From Corinectria fuckeliana (Eukaryota > Ascomycota > Sordariomycetes > Hypocreales > Nectriaceae), in NCBI GenBank assembly GCA_019137255.1, contig WPDH01000124.1, positions 186,001 to 250,000 on the forward strand: DNA of 64,000 bases, written 5' to 3'. Positions 45,397-55,778 of this stretch are shown piece by piece; the stretch's first letter is position 1; each line of letters starts with the position of its first letter. Below the pieces are notes generated by a model, which saw nothing but the letters and a program-made list of their open reading frames with translations, was not told the origin of the DNA and did not search any database. A program made the position numbers and the translations under genes.

Positions 45397-47858
45397 ATGG
45401 CCGCCCCGCCGTCTTATCAGGATGCCGAAGCCGCACAACAGGCTCAGCCAGACGATCTTGTCGCGTCCTTTGCAGCTCTCAACCTCGGAACGGATCCTCG
45501 CGATCCCGACCCAAGCACCTGCCTCGCCCATCTCCGACTCCTGTTTGCCTTTGAAGCCTTGAAGGAAGATGTCGGCTACACCGACGGCCTGTGGGGTTTG
45601 TGGGATTCGCGCGCCGATGGCGACACGATAGTGACCAAGGAAGAAGTCCTAAACCACTCCCAGCCGGAGATCCCAGACGAAACCAAGGAGAAGCACTTGC
45701 GCCTAAGCATGATGCGTGAAAAGCGCTGGGCTCTTTTCGTCGCCCGGGCCGTCGACCGCTACGAGGCTTGGTGGAATGCCCTCGTCGAGGGGCCCTGTCT
45801 CACTGAGGAGGACATAGCTGTCGGAGACCCCTACGCCTTTACCCAGTTTCCGAAGGGCCCAAACACTGGATACTGGGAGGGAAAGGCACTGCCGCCGCTT
45901 GGTAAGCCCCCCATCTGATTACCTGGAGTCCCCAAAGCTCAGTCTGGCTGATTTCTCAAGATGTCCTGATGGTGTATCACGCCCACATGCTGAACCCCTA
46001 CAACTTCCTGGAAGACTGTCTACGCGGCGGGTATCGCCACTTCTGGGGCACTGGAATGCCATGGAGCTTGGTCAACGCGGCCATCGACCCAAAGTTCAGC
46101 TACAACGTGTCTGACGACGACAAAGCCCGCTGGGTGTCAATGACCGGCCACTCATGGGAGAATGCCGACGATTCCCTCATGAAATCCATCACCTGCCCCG
46201 TGTGCACCTCCCAGATCATCATTCCCTGGACGACTTGCGGCCTCGACGAGAACCCAAAGCGGAGTGAGCCTTCGGATCTCGTCGGATCTGGCTACGGCGA
46301 TGGAAAACTCGAGACGACCTGTGGCAATTGCGCATCTCGCATCAACAAAGAGTTCCTCAGCGTCGCCAAGTTCTGCAAGGACGCTCGAGATCTGTTGGTC
46401 AAGGGCCAGCCGATGCCTGGTGCTGTGCTCAACCCTGTGAGTGGTGAACCAGAAGAGTTCCAGCGGACGGCCCAACTGCGATGGCCCCCGCAAACATTCC
46501 CGAACCGAATGATTAGACTGGCCCTCCGCATTGAAATACAGGAGCTGCTCAAGAACCCAAGCGCCGAGGAGCCGCCGACCGTTGACGACGTGCGCAAGAT
46601 GGTCGAAGACTCGCTCGGCAAGCAGAGTGACTTGCGATACATTTACCAGGGGTCACCCGCTGGCTTGTCCCTGCGTCCCATCAGAGTCTCACCCATCTCG
46701 CGGTTAAGCGTGCGAAAGATGATGAGCCGCTACTGGGGAAACTTCAGTCCATTCGCTCTCGATCTATGCGGCGCAGTCATGCGGCAGGGCATCTTCTCGG
46801 CCAAGATGCGTCAGATTGACTGGCTGCACTCACCCACTGCGCTTGAGACCATGGCACGGCTTTGCACCAAGTACAAGCGCTTCGTCTCCATCATCGCCGA
46901 AAACCCGGAGAAGGTTGCCGTCCCCACCTTGGATGTTGACCTTGCCTGGCACACGCATCAGCTATCCCCAGCGGCATACTATGCCTACACCAAGTTGCTC
47001 ACCCGGAAATTCATTCGGCACGATGACAAGGTAGAAGAAGATAACCTGCAGCAGGGTTTCGAGTGGACGAGCAAGGTCTATCAGGAGAAATACCACGAGG
47101 TGTACTCTGAATGCACGTGCTGGTATTGCGAATCAGTCCGAACGTCGCACATCTCCTCCGTTGGCAAGGCTCTCGGCATATCCAAAAACGAGAAGAGTAA
47201 GCATGAGATATCCCGGATGCTCAGAAAGCGACGGGTTTGACTAACGCAACAACAGTTGACGAGAAGTTTTACTCGTCAGGCGCTGCTAATCTCTGTCCAC
47301 CCGACAATTCAGCTCACATCTCCTCACATAATGCGGTCAAAATGAACGACGACGACTTGATAATTCAGACCAGTCAACGAAGCGTACAGAAGCGCGTGCA
47401 GCGATTGCAACAGCGTCGCCTGGAAGATAATTATCAAAAGGCCTGTAGGCGCGCCGAGAAGAAGGGTCGAAAGCTGCCCCCGCGTGACCAATACTACGAG
47501 CATTGGGGCTATAGCTACTACAGTAAGCATGCAATCTTCCTGAAACTGCACTGCTATTCATGGACTAACCACTCATCGCTTAGTGTACGGCCCTTGGATG
47601 TACCCCATGTACTTTACGCCCGGTCTGTATTACGCAGACCCTGGGGTTGCGAACAATGGAGGGTCTTGTGCGGCGGGCAGCTGCGGAGGAGGCGTAGCTG
47701 CTGGTGCTTGTGGAAGTTCTGGCGGAGCATGCTCTTCTGGTGGCTGTGCAGGAGGAGGAGGAGGCTGTGCAGGAGGAGTTAGTGGCGGAGGCGGATGTGG
47801 AGGAGGAGGGGGAGGAGGTGGAGGAGGATGCGGTGGAGGCGGTGGAGGCGGATGTTGA
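45397..47858 (+). CDS. Glycine-rich-domain (GRDP/DUF1399-like) protein with Gly/Cys tail
   Basis: Exons 45397..45901, 45961..47196, 47256..47522 and 47584..47858 give 760 aa. No signal peptide. The two-part GRDP-like core has the repeated W/Y-H-x-H element: DVLMVYHAHMLNPYNF after intron 1 and VPTLDVDLAWHTHQLSPAAYYAYT in the second half. Between them is a likely zinc knuckle (CPVCTSQ...CGNC), and CTCWYCE follows. A basic segment (QKRVQRLQQRRLEDNYQKACRRAEKKGRK) precedes the last exon, which encodes MYPMYFTPGLYY and then a roughly 65-residue tail made almost only of Gly with regularly placed Cys. Plant GRDPs bind RNA or affect stress responses; the fungal function is not known. All four exons join in phase. 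Confidence 0.88.
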
Positions 47859-48099
47859 GGCGGCTGCTTGTGGGAGCGTAATGTCAGGACTACAGGAATG
47901 GTTCCCTTGTGATGTAGCTCATTGAGAAAGATGGAGGACTATGTAAAAGCTCCATTAACCCTCAAGTCAAGAGAGTGGTGCTTGCTAGATGGTAAAGTAT
48001 GCTCCGAACACCTGCGAAGAAGTCGTTGCTTGGTTTTAGATATGCTTTCCTTAACATCTCCTTGGGTAGAGCAGTGATATGAACGAGTTCGGAGATACA

Positions 48100-49290
48100 T
48101 CAAGGAGCAAGAGCGTCCACAGCCTTCTCGATATACGCCTGGTTCCTGGGATCAGCAAGGTACTCTCTAGTGACCTTCTTCAGGAATTCCATCTTGGTAT
48201 AATCAGCAAGACCGATCTCGTTCAGCCCGAGGTTCGGGTTGAAGCGCAGGTACTGCGTCTTGGCATACTCGGATCGGAGGTTCAGAGTGGCCATGTGTCG
48301 GGAAAAGTCCTTTCCTTTCGCGTTCGTGTTCGTGGCAAAGTCCATGACCGACGACGCCACTCCGGCGAGTCGGATCCAGGAGTTGCTCGGTGAGTCGGCT
48401 TTGGCGTATCCGGTGCCCAGGCTGATGACGCACGAAATCGAGGGCGCCTCGTCAGTTGGCTCGACGAGGTCGTATCGCGAGTACCACAGCTGGTCGATGG
48501 GGTTGTTGTTCAGGAGCCCGCCGTCCCAGAATGTGAGTGCTTCTTCGCCTTCGGGCCACTTGACTTCCGGAAAGTAGGTCGGCGCAGCGGAAGTGGCTCG
48601 GGCAGCGAGGCTGATGGTGACTTTGTCGTGGTGCTTCTGCATGACGTTGTTGACCTTGGAACTGGTGAACGTGGTGTCCTGCTTGTAGGTGCGCATCAAG
48701 ACAGTCTCAGCCCTGTTCTGGGCCGTTGTGCACATGAACCTGATAACACATGAGACACATGAGACACAGAAAACGCCGACGGACGCAATGACTTACATCT
48801 TGCCGGCTTTTTCATGGAAGAGCGGCGCGTCGCCCTTGAGCTTCTTGTCGTTCTCGTCAAGCCCAAACTTCCCAACGACGCCATCGATGGCTTGCTTCAG
48901 AGACGCATCGTCGAAGCGACTGCTTTGGACCATGGTCTTGCTGTTGTTGATCCACGACCCGACCTTGTTGCCGACCCAGTTGCTGATCTCGTAGCCGTAC
49001 ACCTTCGGGCTGAAGACCTCCTTCGAGATCACGTCGTACTGCTTGATGGCGTCCTCCGCCGTCATGCGAAGGCGAAAGAGCATGACACCGATGATGCCGC
49101 CCGTGCTCGTCCCGGCTGCAAGCTCGAAGTAATCGGCTGGGCGGCAGGGGCCCTTTGAACCGGTCCTCTTTTGGATCCGCTTCATGATCTCGTCGAGGAT
49201 GATTAGCGACGCTACTCCTCGAACGCCGCCGCCGTCCAGGGCGAGGAGGCGGGCGCCATTTGGATGTCTTGTAGCTGGAACGTACGACAT
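48100..49290 (-). CDS. Patatin-like phospholipase
   Basis: Ser-Asp dyad lipid acyl hydrolase of 377 aa from exons 49290..48797 and 48739..48100 (57-bp intron). Motifs: LALDGGGVRG (oxyanion-binding glycine loop), nucleophile GTSTGG in FELAAGTSTGGIIGVML, and the catalytic Asp in TFWDGGLLNNNP. TSAAPTYFPEV precedes it and ISLGTG follows, as in bacterial/plant-type patatins. No secretion signal or extra NACHT/TPR domains, so a small stand-alone enzyme. The start is the only ATG (49290) in the frame. It borders the AT-rich repeat block, whose left edge is about 600 bp upstream of this gene's start. Confidence 0.92.
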
Positions 49291-49879
49291 GATGGGCTGT
49301 GCTGGGACAAGAATGAGGTGTGGCAAAGATAGGTGTAGGGGAATAGCAGGCAGTTATACCCTCACCGGCGTGCAACGCCTCGATGCTTTTTCCAAACAAC
49401 CATGGCCCCGCACTTTCAGCTGCTCAGTCAGGATCCATTTTACAGTCTTTGCCGCTTCTAGAGGAGCTACAGATGCAATATTGAGGACAATTGGGTCTTG
49501 AGGAGCGCCAGGCTGTTCTAGGCCCGCGCTATTGCGCTGAGGCGCATAATCCGGGGCTGGTTCTTGATCTATTGAACTCGCGCTGCATCAATAAGCAGGG
49601 TATTCCTTATGTACTTCGTAGTAGTCTCACCGCTGTAGCGGAACACTGCTTCTAATTTGTTGTTTCCTTAGATGCGGCATCCGCGGACCGGATTAAAAGC
49701 GGCAGGTTTCAGCAGCAATTGATCTTCCCAAATTTGGGCCTGCTTATCCCAGCTTAAGAGGCTTAGCCCGGACCGCGATTGGTGCTGTCTATATCAGATA
49801 GATCTAACACTGATAAATCACAAAGGGTGCCTAGCTAAAAGGTTAGGATGGAAATCACTCTGTATATAAATAAAGTCTG
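49291..49879. other. Patatin-gene promoter grading into AT-rich block
   Basis: No gene. GC content falls and CpA/TpG become rare from about 49.8 kb. Confidence 0.4.
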
Positions 49880-50515
49880 TCTAAGCTGTAGAGGTAAGCA
49901 CTAATAGAATAAATTAGTTAAAAGAGATATTTTAACTACTCTTCTTAATTACCCTCTGTATAATAGCAGTTATTTAATACTTATATAATCTTTAGAAACC
50001 TAGTCTTATAATACCTAATATAACTAAGTCTAATTATATAAGTAGCTTTTTATACTAATTTTAGTATTACTCTAATTAGTTATATAAGGTAGATATTATA
50101 AACTGGGTTACACTTTATTATATAGTATATATATATTATAGTAAACCTTATAGTTTTTAAACTAACTATATATAAATTATTACTTTATTTATAATTTATA
50201 AGTTATAAAAGTTAGTATAACTAGAGTGTAAATATAAAGATTATAAAGGTAGGTATTAGTATATTATAAAGCTTTTACTTAATAAGTATTTAGTAAGTAC
50301 TTATTAAGCGCTCTTAAAAGGGCTGCTAGTCTAGTACTTAGGTAAGCCTTAAGGTTAAGCCTTAAAGGCTTATATTAAGTATTAATAGTATTAGTATTAA
50401 CTATTATATAAGTAAGGCTTATAATATTATAACCTAGGTAGAAACTAGATAGTTATAGTAAGTAAAATCCTTTTAGTACTTATTTTTTACCTTTTATTAT
50501 ATAAAACTATATATA

Positions 50516-50975
50516 TATATTAAATAAGTACTATTTAATATAGTACAATACTAACTAATAATATATATAGTAAATAAATATAGTTTAATACTATTTAACT
50601 ATATTACTATTATAGTATATATATATATTTGCTTAGTACTTTTATAAAGATAGTTCTACTAGCTCTTAATATACTTAGTTATATTAAATCTACTATTTTA
50701 CTATTACTAGATTATATAACAGCTAGGTTTAACCTAAGGGTATAAAATAGGTTTAAGATATAAGAGTGTTTAAACTAGTAGTTTAGAATATTATAGTAAG
50801 TAATATAAGTTATAGTCTAGTAATAGTAAATAGTAGATTTAATATAACTAAGTGTTATATTAATAGCTAAGAAGCTTAAGACTCTTATCTTAAGTGCTAA
50901 ATAAGTATATATATATACTATAGCTATAGTATAGTTAAACTATATTAAACAGTGCTTATTTAATATATTTATAAT
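50516..50975. repeat. Palindromic (MITE-like) element with long inverted arms
   Basis: Arms of about 160-195 bp (roughly 50516-50710 and 50815-50975) are imperfect reverse complements, separated by a spacer of about 105 bp. Examples are ttaaataagtactatttaat against the reverse of attaaacagtgcttatttaa, and ttatattaaatctactattt against its mirror near 50830-50848. This fits a non-autonomous inverted-repeat transposon or a fold-back element. Fragments of the same arm recur near 51190-51240, 51616-51735 and, inverted, 54850-55050. Confidence 0.6.
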
Positions 50976-51829
50976 AGTTAGTATTAAACTATATTAAATA
51001 GTATTATAGCCTGGGTTAAGACTAGACAGTTATATCTAATAGAAACTATAAACCTGCTTTACTTCTATCTTATTAAAACTGTAAGCTAACTATATAACTC
51101 TAGCTAGGCTTATATTAAGCTTATAAAGAGACTTACAGCTTATATATAAGCTTAAGCTTACTATTATAAGCTCTTAAGAAGTATATAAATATACTCACTT
51201 AGCACTTTTATAAAGATAGCCTTACTAGTGTAATAGTACTAATTAGTATAAGAGTTTTAATATATATAAAGCTTAGCTATAAGTGGTTACTACTTAAAGT
51301 AGTTATCTTACCTAATCTTAATAAAAGATAATACTTTTTCTCTTCTTAATTTTAATTTTACCTTTTTATTACTTTTTATCTTATCTTACCTAGCTATTAT
51401 AGCAGCTCTTATTATTTATTCTTATTCTTATTAGCTAAATTGCCTTTAAAAGTATTAAATCTAATACTTAAAGATAGTCTAATTTGTTTTATATCTTTTA
51501 TAGTTGCCTAAGCTATAATCTTATCTGTATATCTTCTCTTCTAAGCTAACAGCTTTAGTTAGGTAGTTAGTCTATACTAACTGTATTCTCTACTAATAAA
51601 CTAGCTATTAATATACTCTTAGTTATATTAAATCTACTATTTTACTATTACTAGACTATAACTTATATTACTTACTATAATATTTTAAACTACTAGTTTA
51701 AATACTTTTATATCTTAGTCTTATTTTATACTTTTAGGTTAGACTTAGCTATTATATATTAATAGCTCTTATTTAGTATTTTACTATATTAACCTAAGTA
51801 ATAATTTAAATTAGTTATTAAAGCTTTAG

Positions 51830-52230
51830 TTAAAATCCTAAGCTCTTAGTTATAACTGTAAAGCAACCTAAACATACTTAGCTAGTATAATTCTAACACT
51901 TAACTGCTCTGCTCTTATAGCAGATTAGGTGCTTAATATTTAGTTAACTATTTCTCCCTTCTTTACCTTTTTATTTCTTTTTTCTCTTTTTTCTTTTTCT
52001 TTTTCTTTTTCTCTTTCCCTTCTTTTAATTTTTTCCTAGCCCTCTAGGAAATAAGATAACTCTAGTCCTAGCAAAAGGACTATTTACTTATATATAGTAA
52101 TAGTATAAGAGGCCTAACCTGGGCCTGCTATATAAAGAATATAAGTTTTTATCTAATTTTATAGTTTTTTTTATATCTATATAGAATAAAAGCACTATTT
52201 ACCTTCTAGGTTTATAGTGTATAAATAAAT
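51830..52230 (+). repeat. 400-bp dispersed repeat, copy 1 (insertion)
   Basis: Begins ttaaaatcctaagctcttag and ends in an A/T tail (ataaataaat). Direct copy of 54168-54560. It contains a polypyrimidine tract (about 51950-52035). It is flanked by 14-bp direct duplications, attaaagctttagt (51817-51830) and attatagctttagt (52235-52248), differing at one base. The flanking repeat exists uninterrupted in inverted copy near 54.75 kb, so this copy is an insertion. It could be a solo LTR or a SINE-like retroposon. Confidence 0.65.
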
Positions 52231-52386
52231 AAATATTATAGCTTTAGTAACTTTATTTAGTTTAGAAATATCCTAAGATAAGCAGCCTTAAGATAATATC
52301 TAAATATATAATAATAGTATTTTAAGTAACCTAAAATTAAATAATAATAATAGTAAAAAATATATAAAATGTAAGTATTATAATAA

Positions 52387-52592
52387 GCTAGCTCTTAGGT
52401 AGCTATAAGAAGATGCTAAAAGAGATTAGTATTAATAAAGCTAAAAAAGAGAAAAAAGAAAAAGCAGAGCTTTCTACCTATCTAACTTAAATACCTATAT
52501 AAGCTGTTAACTAACTTAGCAGCTAAACCTTATTACCTCTTAGTAGATAACTTTCTTATCTAGCTTAAGCTAGGTAAAGCTTAGACTATAAT
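52387..52592 (+). repeat. 200-bp direct repeat, copy 1
   Basis: Starts gctagctcttaggtagctat and ends cttagactataat. A near-identical direct copy lies at 53386-53588. Both are inside the interval between the two 400-bp repeats. Confidence 0.6.
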
Positions 52593-53385
52593 AAGTATAT
52601 AAACTAATATATATACTATAAGATTATAGCTTTTTATAATACTTTTAAAAAAGTATTTAATAATAATATTAAGCACTTTTAAGCCTTAAAGTAATATATT
52701 ATAATACTTATTATAGCTTAGGCTAAACTAGTATTACTAAGCTTAGATAATAACTATATTATTAGTTTTTTAAAAGAGTATATTAAATAACTTAGTATTA
52801 AATAGCTAAATACTTATAAAGAATAATATTATTAAAATAAATAAGCTAATAGCTTTAAGACTATACTAATTATATCTTACTTAAGAGATATAAGTAAAAC
52901 TTTTAAGCTTAAGTAACTATTAACTTTTAATAGTACTTTTAAGAAACTATAAGAGTATTTTACTTAGATTAAATCTTATTATATATATTACCTAACTATA
53001 TTTATAAGTAAACTATTAAAAGTATAATATACTATAAGATTACTTATTAGAAAAGCCTTATAAGAAATAAAACTATACTTATAAGATTTTATTAAAAACC
53101 TTAAGAAATATATTAAAACCTAAAATAAAAAAACTTTTTAATAGTTTTAAACTATATAAGAAAAGACTTACTAATACTTATAAAAGATAAGATAAAAAAT
53201 ATAATATACTTATAGTTATATATAAGTTTAAGTAAACTAAGATAGTATTTAAGTACTTATTAAAATACTAGTATTTTATAGCTAAGCTTAAGCTAAATAA
53301 TAAGTACTAGATTAATAGGTTTTATTATAAACTAAAAGATAAAGTTAAAAATAAGATTAGTAAGATTTTTATACCTTTATAATAG

Positions 53386-53588
53386 GCTAGCTTTTAAGCA
53401 GCTATAAGAAGATACTAAAAGAGATTAATATTAATAAAGCTAAAAAGAAAAAAGAGAAAGTAAAGCTTTCTACTTATTTAACCTAAATACTTATATAAGC
53501 TGCTAACTAACTTAGCAGCTAAGTCTTATTACCTCTTAGTAGATAACTTTCTTATTTAGCTTAAGCTAAGTAAAGCTTAGACTATAAT
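53386..53588 (+). repeat. 200-bp direct repeat, copy 2
   Basis: Direct copy of 52387-52592, differing mainly by A/G and C/T changes as expected from RIP. Confidence 0.6.
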
Positions 53589-54167
53589 ATACCTTTCTTC
53601 TACTAGAGAAAATAAATCCCCTTAAGAAGTTAGCTAATAGGTAATCTTAATTATTAATATTACCACTCTGTTAGTTATAACTAGCTATATATTATATATA
53701 TATAAGTAGTTAGTATAGCTCTAAGTGTAAAGTATCTCTCTAAGCTAAGTCTCTCTTCTAAAGAGAACTTAAGTACTACTTAAAAAAAGCATCTTTCTAA
53801 GCCTAATAAGAGGTTCTATTAAATATAAGGTTTTTATCTAAATTAAATACAGGCTGATAATATAGTGTTTTTTTACTATAAGACTATTCTTAGCTTAGCC
53901 TAGCTGCTTAGCTCTAACAGGATTAATTAGCTAAATTAATCTAGCCTAACTGTAAGCAGCCTAGTTTTAATAAGCCTCTAGTCTTATAGCTAACTAGAGC
54001 TGTAAGCTAGTTTTAAGCCTAACTAATCTAGCTATAAATTAGCTTAGTCTAAGCCTAGCTCACACCTAAATAAAAGACTAGTTATACTTCTAATTTTAGT
54101 TAATTTAAGCTTAAACTAACTAATAACTATACTGCTAGCTAACCTACTAAAGGCTAGTTCTGCCCAC

Positions 54168-54560
54168 TTAAAATCCTAAGCTCTTAGCTATAACTATAAA
54201 GCAACCTAAACACGCCTAGCCAGCATAATTCTAACACTTAACCGCTCTGCTCTTATAACAGATTAGGTGCCTAATATTTAGTTAACTATTTCTCCCTCCT
54301 TTACCTCTTTTTCTCTTTTTCTCTTTCTTTTTTCCCTTTCTTATTTTCCCTCTTTTTAATTTTTTCTAGCCCCCTAGAAAATAAGATAACTCTAGTCCTA
54401 GTAAAAGAACTATTTACTTATATATAGTAATAGTATAAAAGGCCTAACCTAGGCCTGTTATATAAAGGATATAAGTTTTTATCTAATTTTATAGTTTTTT
54501 TTATATCTATATAAAATAAAAGTACTATTTACCTTCTAGGTTTATAAAGTATAAATAAAT
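54168..54560 (+). repeat. 400-bp dispersed repeat, copy 2
   Basis: Same orientation as 51830-52230 and similar over its full length, including the polypyrimidine tract. It retains more C/G at several sites (aaacacgcctagccagcata), so it is less RIP-mutated. It ends in ataaataaattaaattaaat. Confidence 0.65.
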
Positions 54561-54659
54561 TAAATTAAATTAAAAGTACTTAATATTATTATTAAATACT
54601 TCTTTAAAAGTATTATAAAAAGTTATAATCTTATATTATATATATTAGTTTATATACTT

Positions 54660-54990
54660 AAGCTTTATAGTTCTTTTATTATTTATATTATCTAATTTTA
54701 AGTCATTTAAAATACTATTATTATATATTTAAATACTATCTTAAGGTTACTTATCTTAAGATATTTCTAAACTAATAGTATTATTAAAACTATAATAACT
54801 AATTTAAATTATTACTTAAGTTAATATAGTAAAATACTAAATAAAAGCTATTAATATATAATAGTTAAGTTTAACTTAAAAGTTTAAAATAGGTTTAAAA
54901 GTATATATTTTAATAATTAAGTAGATTAAAATATTATAGTAAGTAATATAAGTTATAATAGTAATATATAATAGTAAGTTATTATATAAC
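54660..54990 (-). repeat. Inverted copy of the older repeat interrupted at 51.62-52.35 kb
   Basis: Read on the minus strand this segment runs continuously through the sequences found at about 51620-51830 and 52240-52345 on the plus strand, where the 400-bp repeat splits them. Confidence 0.55.
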
Positions 54991-55072
54991 TAAGTAGTAT
55001 TATTAATAGCTAGTAAGATTATCTTTATAAAAGTATTAAGTAAGTATATTTATATATAACCTAGTGTGTTCT

Positions 55073-55168
55073 CTAGATCACTATTTAGAATAGTAATATT
55101 ATTACTAGATTATAGTTTAGAATAGTAATCCTGTTACTAGATCACAGTTTAGAATAGTGATCCTGTTA
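55073..55168. repeat. Three tandem 32-bp units, each with an internal dyad
   Basis: Units 55073-55104, 55105-55136 and 55137-55168 follow the pattern ctagatcacagtttagaata-gtgatcctgtta. The third copy keeps an intact dyad, GATCAC-(11)-GTGATC; in the first two it is eroded by C-to-T and G-to-A changes. It marks the right edge of the AT-rich block, where composition returns to normal within about 30 bp. Confidence 0.8.
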
Positions 55169-55180
55169 CTTAATTATAGT

Positions 55181-55778
55181 TAGCTAGAAATATGTGGGGG
55201 CGGGCATAGCCTATATATACCACGTGACAGGGAGCAACCCGGCTTGTAACACTTTCCCAGAAAAGTGCTGCTCGCAAACTTCTAAAACATTAATTATACA
55301 ATCTTATTACTATTGTTTCCGGGCTCTCGCTAATGTCTCGCTCGCCTTGTTAAAAGCCCATTCCCTGATCATTGTGGGATGGTAATTTAACCTCTCAACC
55401 TCACAAAGCTTAAACACCAAAACGATAGATTTTAGAATCTTCGTCGAAGCAAAGCCGAGGTAGCCAGTCAGCTTCAAAGCTCTGTCGACTCTGGAAAATT
55501 GGAATGGAGCGGTGCTAAACTTCCCTGGCCTGGCCTGGGGATATTAGACAATCTTATCCGATTCGGCTTGCTAGGCATTCAGAGTAGAGGCTAGCCGAAT
55601 AGCTATTTAAGCCACAACGTGAGCTTATGTAGTAATTGTCGGGACTATAAACATCTGAACCACCCAGTGGTTTCCATTTGTACCTAATGTTCTCTATTTA
55701 TAGTACATATAGCTCCCTGCAAGCCACCTTTTCTTATCGAGAACATAGAAGGTAAAACGCGACTAGCCAGAGTATGAC
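55181..55778. other. Intergenic edge of the repeat block
   Basis: About 600 bp of normal composition between the tandem array and the beta-helix gene's 3' end. No convincing gene. Confidence 0.4.

Larger units (their letters stand above)
49880..55180. mobile_element. AT-rich block of RIP-mutated, nested repeat remnants
   Basis: 5.3 kb with no open frame of note. The sequence is nearly all A/T with residual C and G mostly in AG, CT, GC and CC; CpA, TpG and CpG are almost absent, the signature of repeat-induced point mutation (CpA to TpA). Many segments recur within the block in direct or inverted orientation (listed separately), showing that it is built from several decayed elements, some inserted in others. 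Element families cannot be named: stretches around 52.6-53.4 kb may descend from a coding region but all frames are destroyed. Confidence 0.85.

Noticed and set aside
51830..54560. The two 400-bp direct repeats as LTRs of one complete retrotransposon
   Set aside because: Copy 1 interrupts an older repeat whose two halves lie on both sides of it, and the region between the copies contains that older repeat's continuation. Independent insertions explain this better, although an LTR pair is not excluded.
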